A stretch of 64,000 nucleotides of DNA from Rhizobium freirei PRF 81 (GCF_000359745.1 NZ_AQHN01000086.1:60596-124595), one strand, 5' to 3'. Counted from the stretch's first letter, positions 54,962 through 64,000 are shown. The notes: generated by a model from the sequence alone, not told the origin. Made by a program: numbers and translations.

Positions 54962-55915
54962 TCAACTCACATAGCTCAGATAGGGCCGATATAGGGGAAA
55001 CGTGATAGCTTCCGGTACGTTGCTGATTACCGCCAGCGCGGTGACCGCGTTGTAAAAAATGACCTCTTTCGGCATGCCCTTGTCTGCCTGCGTTAGCGCA
55101 TCTAATACGCTGCGATTCGTGTGAAAATCGATGTTGAAGGAAATCGAGGCCGATAAGCTGCGAACGTGATGGAGCGTTCCGGGCGGCATATAAAGGATGT
55201 CACCGGGATTTACCGTGATTACGAGGGGTGTCGCTCGCTTGTACTGCGGAAAGCGCACATAGTCCGGTTGCTCCGGGTCCACATCAAACCACCGCCAACC
55301 TCGGCGTGCACAGCGGGTGGCTTGGCTGGGTGGGAGAATGGTGAACTGCTTCGCACCGAAGATTTGGAAAAATAGGTTATGGCTAAGCAGCGTATCGAAG
55401 TGGAGGGGGGTAACGGTTCCTTCCGGACCCATGAAAAACTGCGTATAGCGCCACCAGTGCCGGCGGTAAGACGAACTGACAAAGTTAACCGGGAAGGGCT
55501 GACAGTCCTCCGCCAAGCTCTCCACTAAGCCCAGTAGGGGGATGTCGTGGCAGTAGGGTGCCGCTCTCGCGTTCAATGAAGAGGCTCCATCGTGGCAAGA
55601 CGGTGACTCCATTACAAACCGGGCGTATTTTGCTAGTTCCCAAGAAGAGACCTTAATCTCGCTGCCGTCGAGCGTTTTGGTGGGTACAATCATTGACCCG
55701 GCGACTTTCTCAAAATACTCAGGTGACCAGCGCTGACAGGCACTCCAGGCTGCACAGCCTCCACGTAGGAGAACCGGCCGCATGGGATCTCGGTAGTTCG
55801 TCGCAAATTCCCAGTCAAATAGCTCTGTCACTGTAGGAATCGATGACCAGCCAGAGTCTTCTAGCGGCGCCAATGAGGATGCTACTGTTTCAAGTTCAAC
55901 CATTTTTAATCTCAT
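54962..55915 (-). CDS. JmjC/cupin-8-type Fe(II)/2-oxoglutarate oxygenase
   Basis: About 317 residues from MRLKMVELETVASSLAPLED; a longer GTG-initiated frame from 56056 is possible. The cupin metal site is visible as H-x-D in TPLHFDTLLSHNLFFQIFG, followed by KQFTILPP and the distal His in PPGTLHHVRSLSASISFNID. These proteins hydroxylate proteins or small molecules. It is alone between IS remnants, with no visible promoter of nif type. The substrate is unknown. Confidence 0.8.
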   Translation of the reverse strand: MRLKMVELETVASSLAPLEDSGWSSIPTVTELFDWEFATNYRDPMRPVLLRGGCAAWSACQRWSPEYFEKVAGSMIVPTKTLDGSEIKVSSWELAKYARFVMESPSCHDGASSLNARAAPYCHDIPLLGLVESLAEDCQPFPVNFVSSSYRRHWWRYTQFFMGPEGTVTPLHFDTLLSHNLFFQIFGAKQFTILPPSQATRCARRGWRWFDVDPEQPDYVRFPQYKRATPLVITVNPGDILYMPPGTLHHVRSLSASISFNIDFHTNRSVLDALTQADKGMPKEVIFYNAVTALAVISNVPEAITFPLYRPYLSYVS

Positions 55916-56870
55916 ATTTTGCGTGAATTCGTTAAGCGACGACTCCCATCGCGACCGTAGCGAATTGGCTAACCAGCAGCATGCGGTATTAACCTCTTGG
56001 ACGGGTAAGTAGACCTTGTATTTATGCAGGCGGCGGTCGAAACGTAGACCCGGCACTATCGAACCACTCGGGTCCCACTTCCGTATGCTTGCTCACACAC
56101 TCACGAGCACTTGTCGCGGAAGGTGTCGTTTGCACCGAACTCTCTGAGCTTTGTAAACCGCATGGGATCACTATTCCCGCAGACGGTGTACATTCATTCC
56201 TGTCATTTTCCTGTTAATTTCCGGATAGAAGGATATTCGGAATGTGCCCACCTGCTCAACTATTAGTCTTGGTAGTTGGTGTATATACATCTGAGCAGAC
56301 CACCTAGGATGCGTACTGTCGACCGCGGGCATACAACTCGATCACCGCAAATGTCGGGATCTGGAACGATGCGCACGAGATAGGTGCTGGTTTCCATTGC
56401 TTTTGAGCCGGATGGAGCGTGCTGAAACCAACGCATCAACGGCAGGGCGGCTTTTGCAAAGCAGGTAGAGACGTGGGGAAGACCTTCTCACCAGCAGCTT
56501 TGGGTTCGCACCAGTTGGCGACTTACTTGGCGATCGCGGTTTGCTGAACATCTGGCGTCGGGACGCTCGGCTGACCGTATGTCGGCGAGGAGATCTTGAA
56601 GATCGTCAATCCCATTTTCGGTCAGGCCTTTTGCCATCTTCACTGCCGCCACGGAGATAAACCAGTTTGCCTTCGGCGATATTGTCCGAGTTGGCGGTTA
56701 CCTCTCGACTAATTCGAAGTTCTCGCCGATCATGGCGACGACTTCTTGTGAGCAAGATAAAACCTCCACCTTCGGTGGAGCGTAAGCCCCGTCTGTGTCC
56801 CATCGGTTCGGCTGCTTTTTGCAGCATAGGTTCGAATGCGAGAAGGTTTCCAGGCGCATATGGAAGCTGA
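55916..56870. other. Non-coding or decayed stretch
   Basis: About 950 bases. I see no recognisable gene, nor a nif or nod promoter. Confidence 0.35.
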
Positions 56871-57180
56871 ATGATGGATGATGGATTTGTTGGTCGGTAC
56901 GAGGTTGTTGAGCCGCGCCGCGGTAACCGGCGGTCGCCGGATGATGTGAAGGCTCGAATTGTGGCGGAAAGCCTTGAGCCTGGTGTTCGTGTTGTTGATG
57001 TCGCGCGTCGTCACGGCGTAATAGCGAACCAGCTTTCCGATTGGCGGCGTCAGGCTCGCGACTGCATTCTTATACTGCCGTAACACTGCCGTCAGAGCGC
57101 ATGGTGTCGAGCCAGCGTTCGTGCCTCTGCCAATCGCTGCGGAGTCGCCTGAGCCTGTCACTCGTTTGGACGCTCCTTTA
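56871..57180 (+). pseudogene. IS66 tnpA remnant
   Basis: MMDDGFVGRYEVVEPRRGNR and VARRHGVIANQLSDWRRQAR are IS66 TnpA; the frame fails near 57083, after which FVPLPIAAE and PVTRLDAPL, a TnpA-like C-terminus, can be read in another frame. Confidence 0.75.
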
Positions 57181-57665
57181 ATGTGATCCGTGAGGTGCCG
57201 CTCCAAATCCGACCTGATCGGCCAACGTCGAGGTCGACAGGTCTATGCCCTCACATTTGAACCTTGTGCTCTGGCGGTTCAGCGGACTGTGCATCCCAAA
57301 TTTGTCGAAGACGATCGTCGCCAGCAGATGCGGACCGATGAAGCCGCGCGGCGTGGCATGGAACGGTGCTGGCGCCTGGCTGATCGCCTCGCAATCGCGG
57401 CAGGTAAATTTCTCCCGAACCGTCTCGATCACTTTGAAGCGGCAGCGGTATCTCCTCCAGTGTCTCGTTGACATCCTCGCCCAGCTTCGACAGGCGCGGC
57501 CCGCCGCCGCAGCACAGATGGTCGGGGGATCGATCACCACGCGCTCGCGCTCGGCATCCTCTGGCCAGGGTTTGCGCACCGGCCGTTTGCGTGTGAACGA
57601 ACGCACGCTCGACGTTCTGGCGGCAGCAGCCTGGGCCGCCACTTCATCCTCCGTCGCGGCCATCA
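57178..57665 (-). pseudogene. IS66 tnpC, second exon, frameshifted and truncated
   Basis: Begins MAATEDEVAAQAAAARTSSV, RKRPVRKPWPEDAERERVVI, then a frameshifted patch (TICAAAAGRACRSWARMSTR), then RFKVIETVREKFTCRDCEAI to STLADQVG, where the homology stops. The catalytic DDE part is lost. Confidence 0.85.
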
Positions 57666-57706
57666 GTCGGGTAGGCGCGGCCCGTTTCCGGGCCGCACCC
57701 CCCTTA

Positions 57707-58638
57707 GAGTCGGATTCGAAAAGCGTTCAACGATATCCATACCTTGCTAGCCGTCTGGTGATGAGACGAATGTGGGCGATCATGATCCACGCTTCGGCTG
57801 ATGCGATGGAGCGTTCGACGTCTTTGGCCAATCTGCGGCATCTGCCAAGCCAGGCGAAGGTCCGTTCGACCACCCATCGACGCGGCAGAACCTCGAAGCC
57901 TTTCGCCTTGTCTGAGCGCTTGATGATCTCGATCGTCCAGCGCCCGATCTTTTTCAGTCGCCGCTTCAACTTATCGCCCGCATAGCCACCATCGGCGAAG
58001 ACATGCAGTAACCATGGCCACCTGTGGCGGATGGATTTCGGGAGATCGGGAGCACCGTCGCGATCCTGGATGTCGGCGCTGTGCACCATGAGAGCGACCA
58101 TCAGGCCGAGCGTATCGACGATGATATGGCGCTTGCGGCCTTTGGTCTTCTTGCCCGCGTCATAGCCCCGGATGCCGCCGCTTTCGGTGGTTTTGACGCT
58201 CTGGCTATCGATCACACCGGCCGTCGGGCTTGCCTCCTTGCCCTCCAACTCGCGCGTTTCCATCACGAGACGATGGTTGATGCGTGGCCAAAGTCCCAAC
58301 GCTCTCCATTCATAGAAATAGCGCTGGACGGTCGAGCAGGGTGGAAAATCCTTCGGCAGCATCCGCCATTGGCAACCAGTTGTGGCGATGTAAAGCAGGG
58401 CATTCACCACCTCTCGCAAATCCGTGGTCCGCGGGCGGCCCAAGCGGCGCGGCATTGGCAGGAAAGGCTGAACCAGACCCCATTCCCGATCCGTCATATC
58501 GCTTACGTAGCGTGCCGTTCGCCGGGCATATTGCCGACGGGTGATTTTGGTCCAGGCCATCGTGTTCTCCATCGAATCTCGCAAATCCGAAGGAATCATA
58601 ACCTGTTGAAATCACCCACCTCTTTTTGAGGCAGCCTC
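57707..58638 (-). mobile_element. IS5-family element, copy 3
   Basis: Same 932-bp element as copy 2. Flanks are TTA (57704-57706) and TGA (58639-58641), so there is no target duplication, unlike copies 1 and 2. Confidence 0.92.
57727..58560 (-). CDS. IS5-family DDE transposase
   Basis: Nearly identical to the copy-2 protein; visible differences are RYVSD for RYASD, VALMVHS for VGLMVHS and LPKSIRH for LLKSIRH. The DDE motifs are intact. Start MAWTKITRRQYARR at 58560. Confidence 0.92.
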   Translation of the reverse strand: MAWTKITRRQYARRTARYVSDMTDREWGLVQPFLPMPRRLGRPRTTDLREVVNALLYIATTGCQWRMLPKDFPPCSTVQRYFYEWRALGLWPRINHRLVMETRELEGKEASPTAGVIDSQSVKTTESGGIRGYDAGKKTKGRKRHIIVDTLGLMVALMVHSADIQDRDGAPDLPKSIRHRWPWLLHVFADGGYAGDKLKRRLKKIGRWTIEIIKRSDKAKGFEVLPRRWVVERTFAWLGRCRRLAKDVERSIASAEAWIMIAHIRLITRRLARYGYR

Positions 58639-58646
58639 TGAGCTTA

Positions 58647-58680
58647 GAACTGCACGTGCCAGTTTCCCGGCATGCAGCTC
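58647..58680 (-). ncRNA. Group II intron domain V
   Basis: A 34-nt catalytic hairpin with a GAAA tetraloop region (GGGAAACTGG) and the start GAGCTGCATGCC, the most conserved part of bacterial group II introns. Confidence 0.85.
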
Positions 58681-58689
58681 AAGCCTCTG

Positions 58690-59148
58690 CTAAGCCCTCA
58701 GCGACGAGAGCCACCGGTTCCGGTGATAATAAAAGGGAGTGGGATCGTGGATCGAGCTTATCCGCTCGTGGCGAGGGTTGGTGTCGCCGTAGGGCGAAGT
58801 AACCATCCCACGCCGGATCGAATGGATTGGCGTCAGCCCGTACCCTCGCCGTTTGAGTGACGATAATCCTCCGATGCATTTCCCGGGTGTGTCCCAGATG
58901 GTCCGGTCCACCCCGGGTGTTCTCTTTCCTCTATTTTCCGTTACTCGCTTCACGGCCAATGCCTTGCCGCTGAACGAGTGGGTCAGCAGCCGTTGTAAGG
59001 CTTTTACCTTGCCCCAGCGGCGTTCCCGAACTGCTTTCGCGATACGCACTTGCAGCCGCCGCACGGATTGTCGAACCTTGCTCCAGTCAATCTGGTTCCA
59101 GTCCGCCGTTCCGCGGGAGGCTGCACCAGTCATTTTCATGACCGCCAT
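58690..59148 (-). pseudogene. Group II intron reverse transcriptase/maturase remnant
   Basis: Starts MAVMKMTGAASRGTADWNQI and keeps the RT N-terminal region (VRQSVRRLQVRIAKAVRERR, LQRLLTHSFSGKALAVKRVT, RTPGVDRTIWDTP), then jumps at SLKRRGYGL to unrelated codons. The RT palm with YADD, domain X and the endonuclease are absent, so the intron cannot make its own maturase. Confidence 0.9.
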
Positions 59149-59769
59149 TTGCTTTTCCTCCTGTAAGGGTTCTGCCTGTTCTCTCGCGATGAGAGACCAG
59201 TCGGAAGTCTGCTCCCTTTCGGGCGGGGTGATGTTGGTTGCCCATAACCCCTATCCGCGCCATTGCAGCACGGCCTTCGCTTTCTCCAACATCCTTTACC
59301 CGCACCTCCGACAGCGTTCCTTGCGGTCGGCCTGCCCGTTGCCGGGCGGGGATACGGGCTTACCGTGTTTCACTTGAATAACAGGAGCGGGTTAGACCCT
59401 GCCTTTTCGCCGGCGGTCATGTTGTCCGTGTGCTTCCAAACTAGCGGGAAGCATCCGACCGTGCACCTTTTGGTTCAAGCCTGTCAGCATCTTTGGCTTG
59501 TTCTCGATGACGACGAGTACAGCAGTTCACTTGAGTTGGTCATACCGCCCAGCCTAGCGCCCGATCCGCGTCGATGCTCGCAGATGATGCCTCCACCTCA
59601 CGGCTTCCGCACGGCCCGAGGGCCCGGCTACATTGTCCCGGCAGCTTCACACCGGATTGTTGCCAATCCCGCATGTGCCGGTAGGCTACAGACGACGGAA
59701 CGTCAGGTTCTCTGCGTGGTTTTTCTCCTTTCCCTTTCGAACAATTATTCAAGCGACTTCACGTCGCAC

Positions 59770-60039
59770 CGAGCTCTTCGAGCTGTAATTCAGACGCGCC
59801 GTGCGCTCGGACCTCTGACCGCGCAGTTCGCGCCGGAGCTTTTCGATCGCCAGTTCCAGACTGACGATCAGCGCCTCGCTGTCCGACAGCATGGCCTGTG
59901 CATTGGCAGCTTGGGCCACCGCGATGTCCCGCTCGGCGGCAACGACATCGCGTTCGGCCTGAAGGATCGCACGCTCGGAAAGCAGCGCCCGATAGGCGCT
60001 TGTAAGGTCCGCAGGAAGATCGGAGGGCTTCGATACCAT
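59770..60039 (-). pseudogene. IS66 tnpC, first exon
   Basis: MVSKPSDLPADLTSAYRALL and the coiled coil to GQRSERTARL are the TnpC N-terminus. A small indel after ARL puts the following ELQLEEL into another frame, before the intron boundary. Confidence 0.85.
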
Positions 60040-60083
60040 GAGCCATCTGATCAGATTCACTCAACATTTTCAATATAATAATG

Positions 60084-60431
60084 CTATCCGACCTTCGTCG
60101 GACGAGAGGTTTCCTGCGGATGGCGCCAATCAATTCCGGACAACAAATAAGAAAGCTGCGCAGGCGATATCGCTATCGCGCCGCCTTCCGCAGACGGCCA
60201 GACGAACCGCCCGCGGTCTAACTTTTTGGCATAAAGCGATAGTCCGACACCGTCATGCCATAGGGCCTTGATCAATCGACCATTTCTCCCGCGGAAAACA
60301 AAAACGTCGCCCTGGAACGGATTGCGGCTAAGCCCCTCTTGCACGATGAGAGCCAACCCCTGCATACCCTTGCGCATATCGCAGTGACCGCTGGCAATCC
60401 ACACTCTGACGTTCGAACTGATCGGGATCAT
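60084..60431 (-). CDS. IS66 TnpB
   Basis: A complete 115-residue TnpB: MIPISSNVRVWIASGHCDMR, FRGRNGRLIKALWHDGVGLS and ISPAQLSYLLSGIDWRHPQE. It starts inside the tnpA stop. Confidence 0.92.
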   Translation of the reverse strand: MIPISSNVRVWIASGHCDMRKGMQGLALIVQEGLSRNPFQGDVFVFRGRNGRLIKALWHDGVGLSLYAKKLDRGRFVWPSAEGGAIAISPAQLSYLLSGIDWRHPQETSRPTKVG

Positions 60432-60805
60432 CGTCCCTCCAGCACATCAAGCACGCGCGACAACGTCGAGGCATCAAAGTCACGAGTGACCCGCACCGAC
60501 CGGCCCCGGCCAACATGGATTTCGATCGCAGAAGACGCCGTCGCAGCCGGCATTCCCATTGCCGAGTCCGGCGCCTGTTGTACCTTCACCGGAACGAAGG
60601 CGCGCGGCTCTTCCGCTCTCTCTGCAACACCAAGCTCACGACGCCACCGATAAACCAGTGACCGATCAACGTCGTGACGTCGCGCAACCTCCGTCACCGT
60701 CATCTCGCCAGTCAGCGTCTCCGAAACGATCGATTCCTTGGAAGTTCGTGTGAACTTCCGGCGCCGCATACTGCCCGCCAAAATCTCAAGCTGATGGATA
60801 GACAC
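60428..60805 (-). CDS. IS66 TnpA
   Basis: A 125-residue IS66 helix-turn-helix protein (RRRKFTRTSKESIVSETLTG, VTEVARRHDVDRSLVYRWRR). Coupled to tnpB. Confidence 0.9.
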   Translation of the reverse strand: MSIHQLEILAGSMRRRKFTRTSKESIVSETLTGEMTVTEVARRHDVDRSLVYRWRRELGVAERAEEPRAFVPVKVQQAPDSAMGMPAATASSAIEIHVGRGRSVRVTRDFDASTLSRVLDVLEGR

Positions 60806-60899
60806 GTCGTTATCCTCGTTGTTAGCAACGTGGCGATACCGCTCACCTCAGCAAAACATCGCTATCACCGTGACAAAGCAAGGCGGTCCTCGGCGTGGG

Positions 60900-61136
60900 C
60901 ATACGAATGAACGGGGCATTGCCATGAACCGCCGCAATGCGCTCTTTGCAGGCCATGATGAAGGCGGACGCAACTGGGCCCAGTTCGCCAGCCTGATTGG
61001 CACATGCAAAATGAATGGCGTGGAGCCCTACGCTTATCTGTGGGATCTCTTCACCCGTCTCGCCAATGGCCTCTTGCCAAAGATATCGACGCTCTGATGC
61101 CATGGGCTTATGCCGCTCGCATCAAGACCTCACAAT
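60900..61136 (+). pseudogene. IS66 tnpC 3' fragment
   Basis: Plus-strand RRNALFAGHDEGGRNWAQFA and NGVEPYAYLWDLFTRLANG are the C-terminus of an IS66 TnpC; the last part (MPWAYAARIKTSQ) is in another frame. It is opposite in strand to the neighbouring IS66 genes, so it comes from another copy. Confidence 0.8.
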
Positions 61137-61404
61137 GAGCTCGTCAGATACTATCCTGAGCTCATATCCGGCCTTAGGGAACACTATTGAGTCGCTGAAA
61201 CTGAAAAATCAATGGGGCGTAGACGCCGCACACGGCGGAGCCACAATGCACCTGAGAGTCACAAGCTGCGGGTCTTCACAAGCCACGACAGCGCCAGCAC
61301 CGCATCGTCGATATCCCTTGCGAGAGCTTTTGACGAGCAAATACGAAATTAATGCGGTCCTCGCCGAATGCGTACTGCATCTCAAAAGCTGCTCGAGCAG
61401 ATGC

Positions 61405-62652
61405 TTACAATTGTTCCTGTTCGCCAATGTTCGGAAAAGGTGTAATCGACCAACTGATTAGGTTAACGGCACGCTCAAGTATGATCTCGGTCTGACTGCG
61501 ACTGGGTGAGGTGGCAATGACGTGTCCAATCGAGTCTCGGTCATCGCTTTTCCTGACGAACGGCGTCTTCGGTTTAAGGTACAGTTCAATCTCGGCGACA
61601 CCGGGCTCAGCGGCTGCCTGCCTATCGCCATTGATCCAATCGAGGATGCCATCGGTATCAGGAACTAGGAATCGTGCGGCCGCCGTCTGCGAACGTCTTC
61701 GGCTCAAATCCCATTTCTCGCCTATGACAAGCTTGATGTGCTGATTGATAAGATCGACACCATAAGCCAGCTGAATCAGCCGAGGAGTGGTCCAACCCGG
61801 AAGACGCGGATTGACTTCAATAGCGACTGGACCTCGCTTCGTCCACCGCAATTCAATGTTCGCTGGCCCCCAACCAAGACCGAGAGCTCGTAAGCAGCTT
61901 AGTGAAACATCGGCGATGCACTTACATTGACCATCAGTTAGGGGCGCCGGAAAGATGCTCTCACGAACGACGAAATGCGGTGGGCTGCCAAATTTGGCGG
62001 TGCCAATTGCAACGACCTCATTCCCCATTGTGTCGACACTATAGTATGGTCCTTGAGCGAACTCTTCGATTAGTATCCCTGGCGAAGATCGCCAGATGTG
62101 CTTACCGCCCAGCAGATAAGTCGTGTGTTCAGCCACCTCCGTGATGTTGCGGCATAATCGGACCCCGCTGCTGCCGCTGCCAGTGACTGGCTTAAGTATC
62201 ACCGGCAGACCAATCTCCTCTGCAGAGCTTTCAACGTCCGTTGCATCCGTTGCCAAGCGGTAGGCAGGTATTGGAACGCCCGCCCGTGCGAGGAGTTGAC
62301 GTTGAACGAATTTGTCGTAGCACTGTTCAATCGATGCTGGGTCTGGTCCGGGTAGATCGAAATGGCGGCAGAGCCTCCCGACTGTCACATAGACCGATTC
62401 ATCTCGGCCCGCGAACCCAGTGATGCCCGCGATGTCATAAGTCGCACGTAGCTGGGTACACTCATGAATCATTGCATCGAGATCGCCTGTATCGACACGG
62501 ATCGCTTGTACCCTTTTTGCCGAAATATAGTCGTACTGAGCTGGGTCAACCGATAGAGTAATTGGTTGAATGCCAAGGCGCTGGGCAGCTTGAATATACA
62601 GAGGACCATTACCTCTACTACCTTCAACTAGGATGAGCGCTCTTCTTGCCAT
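61405..62652 (-). CDS. ATP-grasp ligase
   Basis: A 415-residue ATP-grasp enzyme, the family of carboxylate-amine or carboxylate-thiol ligases. Domain order: N-terminal Rossmann-like part (ALILVEGSRGNGPLYIQAAQ), the ATP-grasp with CYDKFVQRQLLARAGVPIP, LPVILKPVTGSGSSGVRLC (phosphate loop) and ILIEEFAQGPYYSVD, and the Mg-binding GPVAIEVNPRLPG. This resembles amino-acid or peptide ligases of the carnosine/L-amino-acid-ligase type. ATG 62652 gives MARRALILVE. It is isolated between IS remnants; a biosynthetic partner is not evident. Confidence 0.85.
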   Translation of the reverse strand: MARRALILVEGSRGNGPLYIQAAQRLGIQPITLSVDPAQYDYISAKRVQAIRVDTGDLDAMIHECTQLRATYDIAGITGFAGRDESVYVTVGRLCRHFDLPGPDPASIEQCYDKFVQRQLLARAGVPIPAYRLATDATDVESSAEEIGLPVILKPVTGSGSSGVRLCRNITEVAEHTTYLLGGKHIWRSSPGILIEEFAQGPYYSVDTMGNEVVAIGTAKFGSPPHFVVRESIFPAPLTDGQCKCIADVSLSCLRALGLGWGPANIELRWTKRGPVAIEVNPRLPGWTTPRLIQLAYGVDLINQHIKLVIGEKWDLSRRRSQTAAARFLVPDTDGILDWINGDRQAAAEPGVAEIELYLKPKTPFVRKSDDRDSIGHVIATSPSRSQTEIILERAVNLISWSITPFPNIGEQEQL

Positions 62653-63400
62653 TTACGCGGAGCTCCGACGTTGACGCTCTGGATGATCTGAGGGCAAATT
62701 GCAAAGTCCCTCTCTCACTCAACGCGTTTCTTCAGTTTATGTGAGCGTATCATTGTCGGCGGGTTGCTTGTGCAAAGATTCTGTAAAACTTTTGAAGGGC
62801 CTATGCAGCGTCTATTTGAAGTTGAATCTGTCAAGTTCGTCAAACGAGGCCAAGGTAGTCGGCCGTGAATTATCCGGAAGTAGTTGATGTTTCCGGTACA
62901 TCGTACGTGTCCCATTAATCGGTGTCGCAAGAAAGCTGTCGCATTGCCTCAGGAACAATGGGAGCCAACAAATGTCGAGACCTAGTGAACGGCGCGAGAC
63001 GGGAGCAGGATCCGTTCCGGTCTCGTCTTGATCAGATCATTGATCTGAAGCACGACCTTATCTGGTTGGCGCAGACAATCGATTGGCCGTTCTAGAAGAA
63101 CGATATGGTGAGATTTATTCCGATGGAGCCGGTATGCCGCCACTACCTCGACAGCCTCTCCAGTATTTCTGCGGCGGGACATTCTTCCAACACACATTGC
63201 CGTTTCGATCGTTCGTCGCTGATGGCAGCGCAAATGCAGTTTGTCGCATGGCTGGCGCCAACGCATGGGCGAGTAGCGGATAAAGGCGCTTCTGCAGGAG
63301 AGCCTCTTGGTGGCGTCAAGACCGGTGCGATGAAGTCGTCGGACACGCGGCAGGCGATCGTCGATACAATAGTCCAAGAACATGATGTTTCCGACCGCCG
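62653..63400. other. Region without a recognised gene
   Basis: About 750 bases upstream of the ATP-grasp gene. I find no TGT-N10-ACA, -24/-12 or nod box and no credible coding frame. Confidence 0.35.
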
Positions 63401-63657
63401 CCAAGCTCATTGACCGGGCACGGAGCGGCTCGTGTGGCTGGCTCGCAGGGTGGCGCTCGATCTGCGCCAGACGGCTGGGAAAATTCGCCCTGATCCAGCA
63501 CCAGCGGTATCCCCATGCCAAACAGTTCAAGCGGGCTGGGACGGCGCTGCCCAAGCTAAGGACCTATCTCGGGCGAACGATCCGCGACATCTCACGCCGA
63601 CGAAGTGTAAGCGCTCATTTCGTTGCGCCTTTTCGCGTTGAATTCTCTGCCGCATGA
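63400..63657 (+). pseudogene. Transposase C-terminal fragment
   Basis: GKFALIQHQRYPHAKQFKRA and LRTYLGRTIRDI are a typical transposase stretch (IS5/IS1182-like); no intact frame surrounds it. Confidence 0.55.
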
Positions 63658-63688
63658 AGTGTCCACTTAAAATAGGTGGACACCAAAT

Positions 63689-64000
63689 ATGAGTGACGAA
63701 GAGCAGAAACTGCGAGTGCGGTTGGTGGGACGTGATGGGCGACGCCGCTATGATCCGGGATCAAAGGAGCGGCTTGTTGCGGCCTGCCTTGAGCCTGGTG
63801 TGTCGATATCCGGCCTTGCGCTTACGCATGGGATCAATGCCAACCTACTGCGCAAATGGGTCAAGGATGCCAGGGAGGCTCGCTTCTCGGCGGGATCTGC
63901 AAGCTCGCGGTTTATCCCGGTCGTCGCGGCAGACTGCAGCCTGCCTGTCGGGACCTCCTCGTTGGAGATGCCGGTCGCGTTTAGGGAAGACCAACCGGCG
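63689..64000 (+). CDS. IS66-type TnpA, runs off the window
   Basis: MSDEEQKLRVRLVGRDGRRR, YDPGSKERLVAACLEPGVSI, GLALTHGINANLLRKWVKDA is an IS66 TnpA helix-turn-helix; 104 codons are seen. Just upstream (63658-63683) an 8-bp stem GTGTCCAC / GTGGACAC flanks a short A/T loop. Confidence 0.85.
   Translation, partial: MSDEEQKLRVRLVGRDGRRRYDPGSKERLVAACLEPGVSISGLALTHGINANLLRKWVKDAREARFSAGSASSRFIPVVAADCSLPVGTSSLEMPVAFREDQPA

Larger units (their letters stand above)
57666..59769 (-). ncRNA. Group II intron (ORF-deleted) interrupted by IS5
   Basis: The 5' end is GTGCGACGTGAAGTCGC (from 59769); domain V is a 34-nt hairpin (58680-58647) beginning GAGCTGCATGCC and ending GTGCAGTTC; a domain VI hairpin GTGCGGCCC-GGAAAC-GGGCCGC with CCTACCCGAC forms the 3' end (57666). 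Joining the flanks gives GAGCTCG-TGATGGCC, which restores TnpC-like ELQLEEL then MAATEDEV. The IS5 lies between domains V and VI. Confidence 0.85.
57178..60805 (-). mobile_element. Second IS66 remnant with nested group II intron and IS5
   Basis: Minus-strand tnpA (60428-60805), tnpB (60084-60431) and tnpC in two exons (59770-60039 and 57178-57665) separated by a group II intron that itself holds IS5 copy 3. TnpC is also frameshifted and ends early at about 57210. Confidence 0.85.

Noticed and set aside
57178..57663. A novel 161-residue protein
   Set aside because: It is IS66 TnpC with an internal frameshift; the odd middle part is out-of-frame reading.
63658..63683. The GTGTCCAC/GTGGACAC stem as a terminator
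   Set aside because: No T-run follows and it lies just before an IS66 tnpA start, so it is more likely part of the IS leader.
1..64000. CRISPR array, rRNA or tRNA genes, plasmid replication genes
   Set aside because: I saw no regularly spaced repeats, no rRNA or tRNA signature and no repABC-type genes; tRNA absence is by eye only and would need a tRNA scan.

Overview
This window looks like part of a symbiotic plasmid or symbiosis island of a nitrogen-fixing rhizobium (Rhizobium/Sinorhizobium/Mesorhizobium type). The evidence is a nearly complete nif/fix gene set, a NodD regulator, a nod box, ACC deaminase, NifA/sigma54-type promoters and a large load of insertion sequences. The order fixABCX-nifW-nifS-(nifU)-iscN-nifQ-rpoN2-prxS resembles that known from Rhizobium symbiotic plasmids, and several accessory proteins (tandem SDR, luciferase-like monooxygenase, S9 peptidase) are of types known from pNGR234a. 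I cannot name the species from sequence alone.

Layout. 1-10.4 kb: the start of nifA, then fixX, fixC, fixB, fixA, nifW, nifS, a decayed nifU and iscN (all minus), nifQ (plus), and rpoN2-prxS (minus). 10.9-17.6 kb: a phosphoenolpyruvate mutase gene with its own NifA/sigma54 promoter, a convergent amino-acid-kinase-fold gene, and a SnoaL-like / tandem SDR / luciferase-like operon whose downstream gene is cut off by an IS5-family element. 17.6-25.4 kb: IS5 and IS701-like elements, a broken HslV-like NTN hydrolase, an S9 prolyl oligopeptidase, and a phytanoyl-CoA-dioxygenase-like gene behind a nod box. 26-36.5 kb: nodD, then nifHDKENX, two NifX-associated genes, fdxB and a small SyrA/ExoX-like membrane protein. 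36.6-44 kb: acdS under a NifA/sigma54 promoter, an OmpR-type regulator without its receiver Asp, a decayed nucleotidyltransferase, an IS5 copy, a LuxR solo and an EctB-like aminotransferase. 44-64 kb: mostly mobile DNA. It includes an IS66 element (8-bp target duplication) that has itself been invaded by a recombinase-in-trio (RIT) element, an IS21, a 5'-truncated IS110, and a second IS66 whose tnpC carries a group II intron that in turn carries an IS5. Stranded among these are an RpiR regulator, a JmjC/cupin protein and an ATP-grasp ligase.

How it works together. NifA (with sigma54, possibly the RpoN2 encoded here) binds TGT-N10-ACA sites and fires GG-N10-GC promoters. I find matched UAS plus -24/-12 pairs at a steady spacing (72-98 bp) before fixA, nifQ, the PEP mutase gene, nifH and acdS, and promoter-only matches before iscN, prxS, the OmpR-like gene and luxR. 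One more such promoter, at 49.93 kb, has been separated from its UAS (44.14 kb) by the IS66/RIT insertion. FixABCX supplies electrons, NifS/IscN/NifQ/NifENX/FdxB serve cofactor assembly, and NifHDK is the nitrogenase. The most interesting candidate for something undescribed is the apparently NifA-controlled PEP mutase, which implies phosphonate synthesis during symbiosis.
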